A stretch of DNA of 64,000 bases from Snodgrassella alvi wkB2 (GCF_000600005.1 NZ_CP007446.1:1638894-1702893), one strand, 5' to 3'; shown: positions 50,762 to 59,489, counted from the first letter of the stretch. Notes: generated by a model not told the origin, from the sequence alone. Made by a program: numbers and translations.

Positions 50762-51211
50762 ATGGAAAAAATAGAAAAAATACTCTTGTCAGTGGCTGCC
50801 ATAGTTTTTAGCGTTTCGATTATAGTTTTAACTCTATCCGATGCGAAATTTATTTTCGGGCTTGCCAGACACGGGGAAGAAACATCAGCTACGGTAATAG
50901 ATACCAAATCCCATGACGAAGGACGTGGGCGAGTCGCCTATATACTGAAAGTCGAATATACCGATAAATATAATAAAACCTATATCAAAAATGATATTAA
51001 AACCTATAAAAACTTAAATCCCGGCGATAAAATTACAATTATCTATAATAAATTTTCTCCTCAGGTAGCCGATATCAAAGGCAACCATAACCGTAAAAAT
51101 AATTTTTCTGCAGAACTATTCGCCTCCTTTATGATTATCATTGCTGTAATTTATTATTATCAGGAATTTAAATCCAATCCAAATTATTGGAAATTTAAAA
51201 AAAGATATTAA
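50762..51211 (+). CDS. DUF3592-like small membrane protein, paralogue A
   Basis: A 149-residue protein with two membrane helices (about 7-27 and 117-137) flanking a beta-rich domain: ATVIDTKSH..., YILKVEYTDKYNKTY, and GDKITIIYNKFSPQVADI near 85-102. This fits the DUF3592 pattern (TM, OB-like domain, TM), of unknown function. First of three tandem paralogues located after the tamB tail. SARHGEE-like FGLARHGEETSATV is shared with copy B. No catalytic residue is apparent. It is followed closely by a lysR 5' remnant. Confidence 0.78.
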   Translation: MEKIEKILLSVAAIVFSVSIIVLTLSDAKFIFGLARHGEETSATVIDTKSHDEGRGRVAYILKVEYTDKYNKTYIKNDIKTYKNLNPGDKITIIYNKFSPQVADIKGNHNRKNNFSAELFASFMIIIAVIYYYQEFKSNPNYWKFKKRY

Positions 51212-51230
51212 TATCAGTTTTAGATAAAAA

Positions 51231-51365
51231 AATAGTGTATTGAATTTACTAACGAGAAACAATATCTTTTTTACTGAATAATTATTTCCTTTAAAGAAAC
51301 AGAATGGATACATTACAAAATGTATAGGTTTTTGGTTACCTAGTAGAGACAGAGCAGCTTTACTA
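51231..51365 (+). pseudogene. Remnant of the lysR 5' end and its upstream region
   Basis: AATAGTGTATTGAATTTACT at 51231 onward repeats the sequence at 53712 upstream of the intact lysR. ATG 51304 begins a copy of its first codons (MDTLQNV), then hits TAG and carries shifts. Homology ends near 51362, where DNA of the tamB tail begins. This fixes a duplication junction inside lysR codon ~20. Confidence 0.8.
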
Positions 51366-51563
51366 ATGAATCCTACAGAACAGGTCATCACAATCGACAA
51401 ACATCTGTCTGATAATCTTTATATCTGTTATCTGTATGGAATTGAAAGTGCGACCCAGATCATCAGCATCATCTATCAGATTAGCCGTGCACTGCAAAGC
51501 ATAGTGCGCATAGGTACTGGATCGGCCGGAGGTGAAATCCGCTATACCCGCCGTTTCGATTAA
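51366..51563 (+). pseudogene. Duplicated 3' tail of tamB, copy 2
   Basis: A 65-codon open frame matches the last 66 codons of tamB (MNPTEQVITIDKHLSDNLY... to RYTRRFD) with several substitutions, including Ile in place of core residues (QIISIIYQ for QTVSITYQ). There is no Shine-Dalgarno and no signal. Followed by a copy of the tamB terminator (51577-51629). It is a fragment, not an independent gene. Confidence 0.85.
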
Positions 51564-51576
51564 GTCATCACTGATA

Positions 51577-51629
51577 AAAATGTTCAGAGTTCACAACCGG
51601 CACATGGTTTAAAATACTCTGAACATTTT
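51577..51629 (+). terminator. Duplicated tamB terminator, copy 2
   Basis: AAAATGTTCAGAGT at 51577-51590 pairs with ACTCTGAACATTTT at 51616-51629. It has lost two base pairs at the apical end relative to the original. It lies between the tamB-tail fragment and DUF3592 copy B. Confidence 0.75.
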
Positions 51630-51713
51630 ATATACTACTTGAATTGTAAAAATAAATAAATTATATTAGTACAATGAATTTTATATATAAATATCTGTTA
51701 TTAACTCCTTATT

Positions 51714-52181
51714 ATGAAAAAAATAAACAAAATAATAATAATATCCTGCTATATCAGCTTTATAGTCCTTACCGCACTATATATGGCTGTAACTTTCTCC
51801 GATGCGAAAATTATTTTCGGACTTGCCAGACATGGGGAAGAAACATTAGCTACGATAGTAACTAGCGAATCCTATGTCTATAGAAATCGTGAATATTATT
51901 TAGTAACAGCCGAATTTACTGATAAATATAATAAAACTTATATTACAAATACTATCAAAACCGAAAATAGCTTGAAGCCTGGCGATAAAATTACAATTAT
52001 TTATAATAAATTTTCTCCTCAAGTTGCCGATCGCAAAGACAACAGTTTGCGCAAAAAGAAATTTAATATAAATTTATATATTTGCTTTATTTTTATTATT
52101 CTTACAATTCAAGGGTATCAGGAATTCAAATCCAGTCCAAATTTTTGGAGATCCAAAAGAAAATATAAGCATAAGCTTTAA
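51714..52181 (+). CDS. DUF3592-like small membrane protein, paralogue B
   Basis: A 155-residue paralogue of the 50762 gene with the same layout: TM about 6-28, beta-rich domain (FTDKYNKTYITNTIKTENSLKPGDKITIIYNKFSPQ, split here by the shared GDK motif) and TM about 117-135, ending in a Lys-rich tail. It shares FSDAKIIFGLARHGEET with A, but the first helix has diverged. It is intact despite decay around it, suggesting some selection or recent origin. Function unknown. Confidence 0.75.
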   Translation: MKKINKIIIISCYISFIVLTALYMAVTFSDAKIIFGLARHGEETLATIVTSESYVYRNREYYLVTAEFTDKYNKTYITNTIKTENSLKPGDKITIIYNKFSPQVADRKDNSLRKKKFNINLYICFIFIILTIQGYQEFKSSPNFWRSKRKYKHKL

Positions 52182-52552
52182 GTAAAAATTTAATACAAAA
52201 TAAATAATCTTTTTTCTAAAGATATTAGCTTATATTCTTGAAAAAAAATCCAATCTATTCCAATTTAACTTTTATCAGACATAATTCCAGGTTTATAATA
52301 ATTATTTCAGCAGATACATAAAATTATTACTGACACCTGTGTCTACTGAAAATGCCAATTAAGTAACAATCTGCAATTATTTAAACCTATTTTCTGTCTT
52401 AAAACGACCAACAACAGTAAACCACTCAGCCCGCACAAACAGACCCGTCAGCAACAGAAAATTTTCTAATCATTCCAGCATATCAGCAACACCTATTATC
52501 GAAATGCTATTGATCCAGTCTCGTCAGTTATAAAAATCGCCATTATCAGAAT
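52182..52552. other. Non-coding spacer, copy 1 of a repeated block
   Basis: About 370 nt with no gene. Most of it is repeated with differences after copy C (53218-53575). Shared landmarks include AACTTTTATCAGACATAATT, the GGTTTATAATAATTATTTC stretch and AAGTAACAATCTGCAATTAT. It is part of the tandem unit rather than unique DNA. Confidence 0.75.
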
Positions 52553-52614
52553 ATTGTGCGCATAGGTACCGGATCAGCCGGAATGAAATTCGTTATATCC
52601 GCCGTTTTGATTAA
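52553..52614 (+). pseudogene. Duplicated 3' tail of tamB, copy 3 (short, frameshifted)
   Basis: ATTGTGCGCATAGGTACCGG onward matches the last 20 or so tamB codons. One base is missing in the GGAGGTGAAAT region, breaking the frame. Followed by a third hairpin (ATGTTCAGAG at 52631-52640 with CTCTGAACAT at 52668-52677). It shows more decay than copy 2. Confidence 0.8.
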
Positions 52615-52764
52615 GTCATCACTGATAAAGATGTTCAGAGCACACAACCGACACATGGTTTGAAATACTCTGAACATTCTATATATTGCTTGAATTGTAA
52701 AAATAAATAAATTATATTATTTAATTAATTTAATATGTAAATATTTATTATTATTCTTTATATT

Positions 52765-53217
52765 ATGAGTAAAATAGAAAAAATACTTTTGTTAGTGGTT
52801 GCCATATTTTTTAGCTTTGAGATTATAGGTACAACTTTATATGATGCAAAATTACTTTTCATACTTTCCAGATACAGTGAAGAAACATTCGCTACGGTAA
52901 TAGATTCCAAAGAATCTATCTTTTCCTCAAGAAAAACTGGGGAAGTCTATATACTGACAGTTATATATACCGACAAACACAATAAAACTTATATTACAAA
53001 TATTCGTAGCGATTATCACTTATCTCCTGGTAATACAATTAAAATTATCTATAGTAAATTTTTTCCTAAAGTAGCAGATATCAAAGGCAATCATAGCCGT
53101 AAATTTGAGTTTTATTGTTATTTATTTTTATCTTTTATGATTATTATTACTGCAATTTATTATTATCGAAAATCTAAATCAACTCCGGATTATTGGAAAT
53201 CTAAAAAAAGATATTAG
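52765..53217 (+). CDS. DUF3592-like small membrane protein, paralogue C
   Basis: A 150-residue third paralogue: TM about 5-27, central domain (EETFATVIDSKES..., YILTVIYTDKHNKTYITN, GNTIKIIYSKFFPKVADIKGNHSRK) and TM about 115-135 ending KSKKRY. It is closer to A at the C-terminus (DIKGNHxRK and YWKxKKRY) and differs in the GLARHG motif (here ILSRYSE). Intact frame. Function unknown. Confidence 0.75.
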   Translation: MSKIEKILLLVVAIFFSFEIIGTTLYDAKLLFILSRYSEETFATVIDSKESIFSSRKTGEVYILTVIYTDKHNKTYITNIRSDYHLSPGNTIKIIYSKFFPKVADIKGNHSRKFEFYCYLFLSFMIIITAIYYYRKSKSTPDYWKSKKRY

Positions 53218-53784
53218 CATTAGTTTTAAATAAAAAAATTCAGTACAAAATAAATAATCTTTTTTCTAATGAAATTGGCATATATTCCTAAAAAATCCAA
53301 TCCAATTAAACCTTTATAACTTTTATCAGACATAATTCCAGGTTTATAATAATTATTTCAGCAGATACATAAAATTATCGCTAGCACCGGCATCTGCTTA
53401 AAATGCCATTTAAGTAACAATCTGCAATTATTGAAACCGATTTTCCGTCTTAAAAATGACCACCGCCGGCAACAGAAAACTTCCCAGTCATTCCTGCATA
53501 CCGGCAATACTTATTATCAAAAATAACACTATTGATCCATTCCCGTCAGTCATTGAAAATCGCCGCTATAAAAATTTTGCCGTGGCATGCTGTATGTATA
53601 AAAATGCTACGACTATACGTAGTAACCCCAAAGCAAACTCAGCCTCCATAGTATGAATCTTATCTATCTCAAACATAGTAATTTCTGCCATTCATTCATA
53701 AAAAACATGAAAATAGTGTATTGAATTTACTAAAAAGAAACGATATCATTTTTATTAAATAATTATTTCCTTAAAAGAAACAGA
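53218..53784. other. Non-coding spacer, copy 2, and lysR upstream region
   Basis: About 570 nt. 53218-53575 repeats the spacer after copy B. 53712-53784 is the lysR upstream block repeated at 51231. A short open frame around 53456-53656 has no coding character I trust. No strong promoter was identified. Confidence 0.65.
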
Positions 53785-54642
53785 ATGGACACATTACAAA
53801 GCATGTGGGTTTTCCGTTACGTAGTAGAGTTAGGCAGCTTCACTAAAGCAGCTGAATTTATGGATATTTCTACTGCGATGGCCAGTAAACACCTGCATCA
53901 TCTGGAAAAAAACATTCAGGCTAAACTACTCAACCGTACCAGCCGTCGCATCAGCCTTACCGAAGCCGGACAGGAATACTATCATCGCTGTGTAGAAGCA
54001 CTGGATACACTTACCGAAGCCAAACGTGTTGCACAGGCTGGTACGGTCAAACCGCAGGGCTTACTTAAAATTACCGCTCCTAACTGGTGTGCTTCACGCC
54101 AGTTTGGTGAAATTCTATCAGAATACCGGCAGCAATTTCCGGAGGTAAGTTTATCCATCAACCTGGACAGCCGGCGTACCGATCTGGTTGCAGAGGGTAT
54201 CGATCTTGCTTTACGTGTCACCAATAACCCTGAACCCAATCTCATTGTTAAACCCATTACCCGCATTGATTTTTTATGGGTAGCCAGCCCGAAATATCTG
54301 CAAAAATACGGCATGCCGCATACTGTAGCAGACCTGAAACAGCATTATGGTCTGTTACCACAATACGTTCATCTTGATTTACCGCTTATTCCTGCCTGTA
54401 CCAGTAACAGTGCTCTGCTAATACACAAGATGGCGCTTAATCATATGGGACTGGCATACTTGCCTGAATGGATGGTGAGAGAAGATATACAACAAAAACG
54501 TTTAGAAATCATCGAACACATCGCTTGTCCGGAAAGCCATACACTGTATGCAGCCTATATGAATCGTGAATTTCTCAGCGCTAAAGTGCGTAGTTTTATT
54601 GATTTTCTGGCAGAAAAATTTGAAACTACTAAAAACCGCTAA
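53785..54642 (+). CDS. LysR-type transcriptional regulator (CrgA-like)
   Basis: A 285-residue LysR regulator. The winged HTH lies at residues about 5-63 (FTKAAEFMDISTAMASKHLHHLE and RTSRRISLTEAG), and the effector-binding domain follows from about 90. By eye it belongs to the AaeR/CrgA/DsdC-like subgroup with the LLKITAP...FGE hinge. It lies 31 nt before a glycerate kinase gene on the same strand, so it may regulate it or be cotranscribed. Its first 20 codons and upstream region are duplicated in the tamB-tail array, so its promoter region has a decayed twin at 51231. Confidence 0.93.
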   Translation: MDTLQSMWVFRYVVELGSFTKAAEFMDISTAMASKHLHHLEKNIQAKLLNRTSRRISLTEAGQEYYHRCVEALDTLTEAKRVAQAGTVKPQGLLKITAPNWCASRQFGEILSEYRQQFPEVSLSINLDSRRTDLVAEGIDLALRVTNNPEPNLIVKPITRIDFLWVASPKYLQKYGMPHTVADLKQHYGLLPQYVHLDLPLIPACTSNSALLIHKMALNHMGLAYLPEWMVREDIQQKRLEIIEHIACPESHTLYAAYMNREFLSAKVRSFIDFLAEKFETTKNR

Positions 54643-54673
54643 AATCCAATATAAAGTCTAAGGGGAAAACAGT

Positions 54674-55942
54674 ATGCTCAGCCACGACAATGCCATCAGC
54701 TTTTTACAGCAATTATTTCGCTATACGATCGAAGAAGCCAGTCCGGTGAATAAAATGAGTAACTGGTTACCACAGACCAATCCATGCGGACGAGTGATAG
54801 TTGTCGGTGCAGGCAAAGCTGCTGCTGCCATGGCAGCTGAATGGGAAAGAATATGGCCGCAAGACTATCCGCCATTATCCGGTGTCGTTGTTACCCGCTA
54901 CGGACACACTACCCCTACAAAGCATATCAAAGTACTCGAAGCCAGTCATCCCCTGCCGGACTCTGCCGGACAGACTGCTGCTCAGGCCTTACTTAATGCT
55001 GTTAGCGGATTAAATCCGCAGGATCAGGTTTATTATCTCGTTTCAGGTGGCGCTTCCGCTCTGACCACACTGCCTGTTAGCAGCATCACACTGGCTGATA
55101 AGCAATATATTAACCGCCAGTTACTTAGTAATGGTGTTCCCATAGACGCCATGAATACACTGCGGAAACATCTTTCCCGCATCAAAGGCGGTCGACTGGC
55201 TGCCGCAGCAGCACCAGCACATATCACCACCCTGGCTATTTCAGATGTAGTTGGTGATGATATCAGTACCATAGGCTCCGGCGCAGGTGTGCCCGATCCT
55301 ACCACGCTGGCTGATATTAAACGTATCGTTAATCAATACAAAATCGACCTCCCTGCAAGTGTTATCGCCTATTTAAACAAAGCTGATGCAGAAACACCTA
55401 AAAATCTTCCAAACAGCAGTGCTCATATAATTATTAACCCTGATCAGGTATTTACTGCCGTGCAAAATTGGGCAATCAATCAGGAAGTTGAAGTACTGTA
55501 TCTGGGAGACCGTATAGGTGGCGAAGCACGGGAAGTGGCTCAGGTGATAGCCGGAATCGCTCTGTTTCAGCAAAACCGGCATCAGCGCAGTAAACCTTTG
55601 CTGATTCTCAGCGGTGGAGAAACCACTGTTACCCTAAACCGGCAACAAGGACGCGGTGGTCGTAACACTGAATTTTTACTGGCACTGGCTATTGCTCTGA
55701 ATGGAGCAAACAATATTTATGCACTGGCGGCCGATACAGATGGTATTGATGGCAGCGAAGATAATGCCGGAGCATGGATAACACCTGATACATTACTCCG
55801 TGCTGAACAGGGCGGAATATCAGCACAAGACATGCTGAATAATCATAATGCATATGATTTTTTTAGCACAACCGGACAACTACTGGTGACAACCCCGACA
55901 TTAACCAATATCAATGACTTTCGTGCGATCTTAGTGCTGTAA
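54674..55942 (+). CDS. Glycerate 2-kinase (MOFRL/GckA family)
   Basis: A 422-residue type II glycerate kinase, phosphorylating D-glycerate to 2-phosphoglycerate; older annotations call the family hydroxypyruvate reductase TtuD. The N-terminal MOFRL-associated domain has VGAGKAAAAMAAEWE (about 46-60) and YYLVSGGASALTTLP (about 119-133). MNTLRKHLSRIKGGRLA and AISDVVGDDISTIGSGAGVPDPTT follow. The C-terminal MOFRL domain has SGGETTVTLNRQQGRGGRNTEF, split here at about residue 315, and ALAADTDGIDGSEDNAGAW. AGGGGAAAA precedes the start. Likely to act in glycerate or tartronate-semialdehyde use; the partner genes are not in the window. Confidence 0.93.
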   Translation: MLSHDNAISFLQQLFRYTIEEASPVNKMSNWLPQTNPCGRVIVVGAGKAAAAMAAEWERIWPQDYPPLSGVVVTRYGHTTPTKHIKVLEASHPLPDSAGQTAAQALLNAVSGLNPQDQVYYLVSGGASALTTLPVSSITLADKQYINRQLLSNGVPIDAMNTLRKHLSRIKGGRLAAAAAPAHITTLAISDVVGDDISTIGSGAGVPDPTTLADIKRIVNQYKIDLPASVIAYLNKADAETPKNLPNSSAHIIINPDQVFTAVQNWAINQEVEVLYLGDRIGGEAREVAQVIAGIALFQQNRHQRSKPLLILSGGETTVTLNRQQGRGGRNTEFLLALAIALNGANNIYALAADTDGIDGSEDNAGAWITPDTLLRAEQGGISAQDMLNNHNAYDFFSTTGQLLVTTPTLTNINDFRAILVL

Positions 55943-56043
55943 ATTAAATAATAGTAAAAACTAACCTGATAAATTGTTGTTAATAAATAATATATTTTTA
56001 TCAGACATACAGTAGTTAATTGCTCTAAACTATACAGATTTAC

Positions 56044-56286
56044 TCATTTCTGAATTTTTCCGCGCGCAAAATCTACTGCCATAGTGATAGCTGCTTTGGC
56101 TTGCGGACTATTTTTCCAGCAGCTGCTGCCAACCAGACTGGCTGCCTGCTCAGTGATATCCTGCGGGTTTGCAAGGGCAAGCTTATCCAATGAATCAATA
56201 CCCATCTGCTCCAGACGCATAATTACCTTTTCTCCTACCCCTTTTACAGTAAGCAAAGCCGCTTTTTCAGTTTCAGTAAATGCCAT
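56044..56286 (-). CDS. Small helix-hairpin-helix protein
   Basis: An 80-residue protein with a HhH-type motif at the N-terminus (LLTVKGVGEKVIMRLEQMGIDSLDKLAL, with the GVGEK hairpin) and a second helical part. The layout resembles Cdd1-like or HhH proteins that bind DNA non-specifically. AAAGGGAAAT precedes the ATG. A WKNSPQAKAAI stretch closes it. No partner gene is evident; function unknown. Confidence 0.75.
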   Translation of the reverse strand: MAFTETEKAALLTVKGVGEKVIMRLEQMGIDSLDKLALANPQDITEQAASLVGSSCWKNSPQAKAAITMAVDFARGKIQK

Positions 56287-56470
56287 TTATTTCCCTTTTA
56301 TGAATATAATAACTTCAATATGATTTAAAATACTATAAATATCAGTCATAAAGCAAACTGAAAAATAATCAGATTCAATCTTAAAACAGTCAGTTCTTAA
56401 TACTCATTTTGATAAAAGTATTCAGGCAATAAAATCAGTATTTAGCTTGTCCCTGTCTGATTCAGACCTG

Positions 56471-56499
56471 AAAAAAGCGAGTACTCAACTCGCTTTTTT
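56471..56499 (-). terminator. Terminator of mgtA
   Basis: AGCGAGT at 56476-56482 pairs with ACTCGCT at 56488-56494 and is extended by flanking A and T runs. On the minus strand it is followed by a T-run. It lies 10 nt after the mgtA stop. Confidence 0.9.
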
Positions 56500-56508
56500 A
56501 CATAATAT

Positions 56509-59199
56509 TCAGAACCATTGTCCGAAACGGCGAATATACCAGCGTTTCACTATCTGAGTCACAACACAGTAACAACCCAGTGTCAGTACCAGCCAGGGGA
56601 AATATTGCCATGGCAGCGGTACCAGCCCGATCCAGCTGCTAATCGGCGAAAACGGAATATAAATACCAATAGCCATAATTAACCCTGTCATCAGCAATAC
56701 CGGTAAAGCAGCAGTACTTTGTACAAACGGTATTCTGCGGGTACGCAGCATATGTACTACCAGAGTCTGTGACAATAAACCTTCTACAAACCAGCCGGAA
56801 TGAAACAGATTCTGCACTTCCGGCGCATTAGCATGGAACACAAACCACATCAGCGCAAAAGTACTGATATCAAATATAGAGGAAATAGGACCGATAAACA
56901 GCATAAAACGGCTGATATTGGATACATCCCATTTACGCGGTTTACGCAAAAATTCCTCATCCATTTTATCCCACGGCAATGATAGCTGAGAAAAATCATA
57001 CAGAAGATTCTGAATCAGTAACTGAATAGCCAGCATAGGCAGAAACGGCAGGAACGCACTGGCAAACAATACTGAAAACACATTGCCAAAATTAGAGCTG
57101 GCAGTCATATTCAGATATTTAATAATATTGCCAAAGGTTTCACGTCCTTTGATTACCCCCTCTTCCAATACCATCAGACTTTTTTCCAGCAGAATAATAT
57201 CAGCCGATTCTTTGGCAATATCAGTAGCCGTATCCACAGAAATACCGACATCGGCATCGCGCAGAGCCGGAGCATCATTGATACCGTCACCAAGAAAACC
57301 GACTGTATGTCCGTTTTCCTGAAGCAGACGAATAATCCGTGATTTCTGTAATGGTGTTAGTTTGGCGAATACAGTATGTTTTTCCAGCAGAGGTTTCAGT
57401 ACCTCATCACTTAGAGCCTCAATTTCACTACCTAGTAAAGGCTGTCCGGCTTCAATTCCTACTTCATAACAAATCTTACGGGTAACAATCGCATTATCAC
57501 CAGTTAAAACCTTAACAGCCACACCATTTTCACTCAGCGCAGCAATAGCCTGTGCAGCACTGTCTTTCGGCGGATCAAGAAATGTCAGAAAGCCGAACAG
57601 AGTAAGCTCAGTTTCATCAGCAACTGCATATTGTTCTTTCTGGGCTTCAGCAGTAATGTATTTTTTACCAATCGCCAGTACCCGAAAGCCTTCCTTATTA
57701 TAGCTTTCAGCTAAAGCCAGCAATTGTTCCCGCCGCGCTGCATCTAATGGCAAATATTCTCCGTGCTCATAAACACGGCTGGAAATAGACAGCATTTCTT
57801 CCACTGCGCCCTTACAAATCAGCACATGGCGCTGTTCTTCATCCTGTAAAACCACAGATAAACGCCGGCGAATAAAATCAAACGGTAATTCATCAATTTT
57901 ATGATAACCACCATCGCTGATACCCGCCCTGTTTTCAGGCTCCTGTGCAAAACGCACAATGGCTTTATCCATCAGATTTTTCATACCGCTCTGATAGGAA
58001 CTGTTTAACCAGGCCAGTTGCAAAACTTCACTATCATTATTGCCATGAATATTCGTGTAATGCTCAAGAATAATTTTATCCTGAGTTAATGTACCGGTTT
58101 TATCTGTACATAAAATATCCATTGAACCGAAATTCTGAATAGCACTCAGGCGTTTTACCACTACCTTACGCCGTGCCATGGCCATAGCACCTTTAGCCAG
58201 ATTGGCACTGACAATCATGGGCAGCATCTCAGGAGTCAGCCCGACAGCAACAGCAAGTGCAAACAGGGCAGCATCACCCCAGTCCCCCTTAGTGAAGCCA
58301 TTAATCAGCAACACCACCGGTACCAGAACCAGCATAAAACGAATCAGCAGATGGCTTACACTGTTTACACCGCGATCAAACGCAGTCTGGCTGCGTGTAC
58401 CGACAATGGATTTGGCCAGAGAGCCAAAATAGGTATCATTTCCTGTTGCCACAACCACAGCTTTAGCCGTACCACTGACAATATTAGTACCCATAAAGCA
58501 GATGTTTTCTGCATCCAGCGGATCAGCTGATAATGGCTGCTCTTCAATAGCTAGCGAGCTATTCATACCAAGAGTATCAGATTTCTCTACCGGAATAGAC
58601 TCACCGGTCAGTACAGCCTGACTGATAAACAAATCACGTGATTCAATCAGACGCACATCAGCCGGTACCATATCGCCGGCAGATAACAAAATAATATCTC
58701 CCGGTACTACTTCTTTAATCGGTACTTCAAGCTGTTCTGCATTGATATCTCTATGGCTGCGGCGCACTACTGTGGCAGTGGTGCTGATCATAGATTTCAG
58801 CGCCTGTGCAGCTTTATTGGAACGATATTCCTGCCAGAAACTGAGTACACCACTGAGCAGAACCATTACCAGAATTATTGTAATACCGCTTACACTGGTT
58901 TCTTCGCCATTATGCAAAGGAATCAGATAATCAGTGAAAAAGCTTACCAAAGCCAGCGCCAGTAAAACAAAAATAAACGGATTTTTAAAGGCTAGTAATA
59001 ATTGCAGCCAGACTGATGGTGCTTTATCGTGCGCTACATCATTATTGCCAAAACTGATCAGTCTTTCTTTAACATCCTGCTCAGTCAGACCATTTAAACT
59101 GGTCTGTAAATTAGACAGCGTACGGTCAAGACTATTGCGGGACTCCAGCACAGCCTTGATTACTACTGGTTGAGAAATGATTTTTTTAAATTTTTTCAT
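56509..59199 (-). CDS. mgtA: Magnesium-importing P-type ATPase
   Basis: A P3B-type ATPase that imports Mg2+ across the inner membrane. The frame is open to ATG 59220 (MVGEVLF), but ATG 59199 (MKKFKKIIS) follows GGTGAGG with 8-nt spacing and is preferred, giving 896 residues like enteric MgtA. The N-terminal cation-transporter domain is followed by the actuator motif TGES (in VLTGESIPVEK). The P-domain DKTGTLT has the phosphorylated D366, and TGDNAIV and GDGINDAPAL follow. About ten membrane helices are present, including PEMLP in the fourth helix. A 255-nt leader with a small ORF and a hairpin precedes it (see below). Confidence 0.95.
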   Translation of the reverse strand: MKKFKKIISQPVVIKAVLESRNSLDRTLSNLQTSLNGLTEQDVKERLISFGNNDVAHDKAPSVWLQLLLAFKNPFIFVLLALALVSFFTDYLIPLHNGEETSVSGITIILVMVLLSGVLSFWQEYRSNKAAQALKSMISTTATVVRRSHRDINAEQLEVPIKEVVPGDIILLSAGDMVPADVRLIESRDLFISQAVLTGESIPVEKSDTLGMNSSLAIEEQPLSADPLDAENICFMGTNIVSGTAKAVVVATGNDTYFGSLAKSIVGTRSQTAFDRGVNSVSHLLIRFMLVLVPVVLLINGFTKGDWGDAALFALAVAVGLTPEMLPMIVSANLAKGAMAMARRKVVVKRLSAIQNFGSMDILCTDKTGTLTQDKIILEHYTNIHGNNDSEVLQLAWLNSSYQSGMKNLMDKAIVRFAQEPENRAGISDGGYHKIDELPFDFIRRRLSVVLQDEEQRHVLICKGAVEEMLSISSRVYEHGEYLPLDAARREQLLALAESYNKEGFRVLAIGKKYITAEAQKEQYAVADETELTLFGFLTFLDPPKDSAAQAIAALSENGVAVKVLTGDNAIVTRKICYEVGIEAGQPLLGSEIEALSDEVLKPLLEKHTVFAKLTPLQKSRIIRLLQENGHTVGFLGDGINDAPALRDADVGISVDTATDIAKESADIILLEKSLMVLEEGVIKGRETFGNIIKYLNMTASSNFGNVFSVLFASAFLPFLPMLAIQLLIQNLLYDFSQLSLPWDKMDEEFLRKPRKWDVSNISRFMLFIGPISSIFDISTFALMWFVFHANAPEVQNLFHSGWFVEGLLSQTLVVHMLRTRRIPFVQSTAALPVLLMTGLIMAIGIYIPFSPISSWIGLVPLPWQYFPWLVLTLGCYCVVTQIVKRWYIRRFGQWF

Positions 59200-59220
59200 A
59201 AACAGTACCTCACCGACCAT

Positions 59221-59261
59221 GATGTTTCCCAGTCGGCAGATACTGTTAACCCGGAAACATC
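59221..59261 (-). promoter_or_regulatory. Hairpin in the mgtA leader, overlapping the leader-ORF stop
   Basis: GATGTTTCC at 59221-59229 pairs perfectly with GGAAACATC at 59253-59261 (9 bp). The stem's 5' arm on the mRNA overlaps the stop codon of the leader ORF, and the hairpin ends 21 nt before the preferred mgtA start. CCGGGTTAA in the loop side can also pair, with one bulge, with TTAACCGG upstream of the leader ORF, so two alternative folds are possible. A ribosome on the leader ORF would decide between them. Confidence 0.6.
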
Positions 59262-59322
59262 AACGGCCTTGTTGCAGTTGTTGTTTTAATAAAATAAACG
59301 GTCGACTCGAATCTTCTTCCAT
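59260..59322 (-). CDS. Putative 20-residue mgtA leader peptide
   Basis: On the minus strand ATG 59322 starts a 20-codon ORF (MEEDSSRPFILLKQ... ending QQGR, TGA at 59260-59262), with GGGA 8 nt upstream. It opens with Glu-Glu-Asp and a proline at position 8. In enterics, MgtL (MEPDPTP...) has an acidic/proline N-terminus that destabilises ribosomes at low Mg2+ and raises mgtA read-through. The composition here is similar in character; the sequence is not homologous. It is too short for certainty, but its placement in the leader of mgtA is suggestive. Confidence 0.5.
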   Translation of the reverse strand: MEEDSSRPFILLKQQLQQGR

Positions 59323-59460
59323 TGTTTTATTCCCGGTTAAATAATCAGATACCTAATAAATAGAATTAAGCACACCTTACTGAAATAACAGCCTTCCCTT
59401 CTTTATTCCGTCTGAATAACTAAAAAATCTGAAAGACAGCAATATTTCAGCAAGATAGCG

Positions 59461-59489
59461 TTTATACATATTTGTGATGTCAGCGTCAA
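59461..59489 (-). promoter_or_regulatory. mgtA promoter
   Basis: On the minus strand TTGACG (plus 59484-59489), a 17-nt spacer and TATAAA (plus 59461-59466) form a strong promoter. Transcription near 59454 gives a leader of about 255 nt before 59199, similar to the long mgtA leaders of enterics. The rest of 59323-59639 is AT-rich and otherwise unremarkable. Confidence 0.7.

Noticed and set aside
51366-51563. Open frame of 65 codons as a new small gene
   Set aside because: It is a duplicated tamB 3' end with no ribosome site and lacks the rest of the protein, so it is listed as a fragment.
50762-53217. DUF3592 array as a mobile element or cassette
   Set aside because: No transposase, terminal inverted repeats or integrase. 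Shared tamB and lysR ends show ordinary tandem duplication.
53456-53656. 66-codon forward open frame upstream of lysR
   Set aside because: It falls in the repeated non-coding spacer, and the equivalent region after copy B does not keep the frame open.
59401-59420. CCGTCTGAA resembling the neisserial DNA uptake sequence GCCGTCTGAA
   Set aside because: It lacks the first base and I noticed only this one instance, whereas true uptake sequences occur about once per kilobase in Neisseria. It is probably chance.
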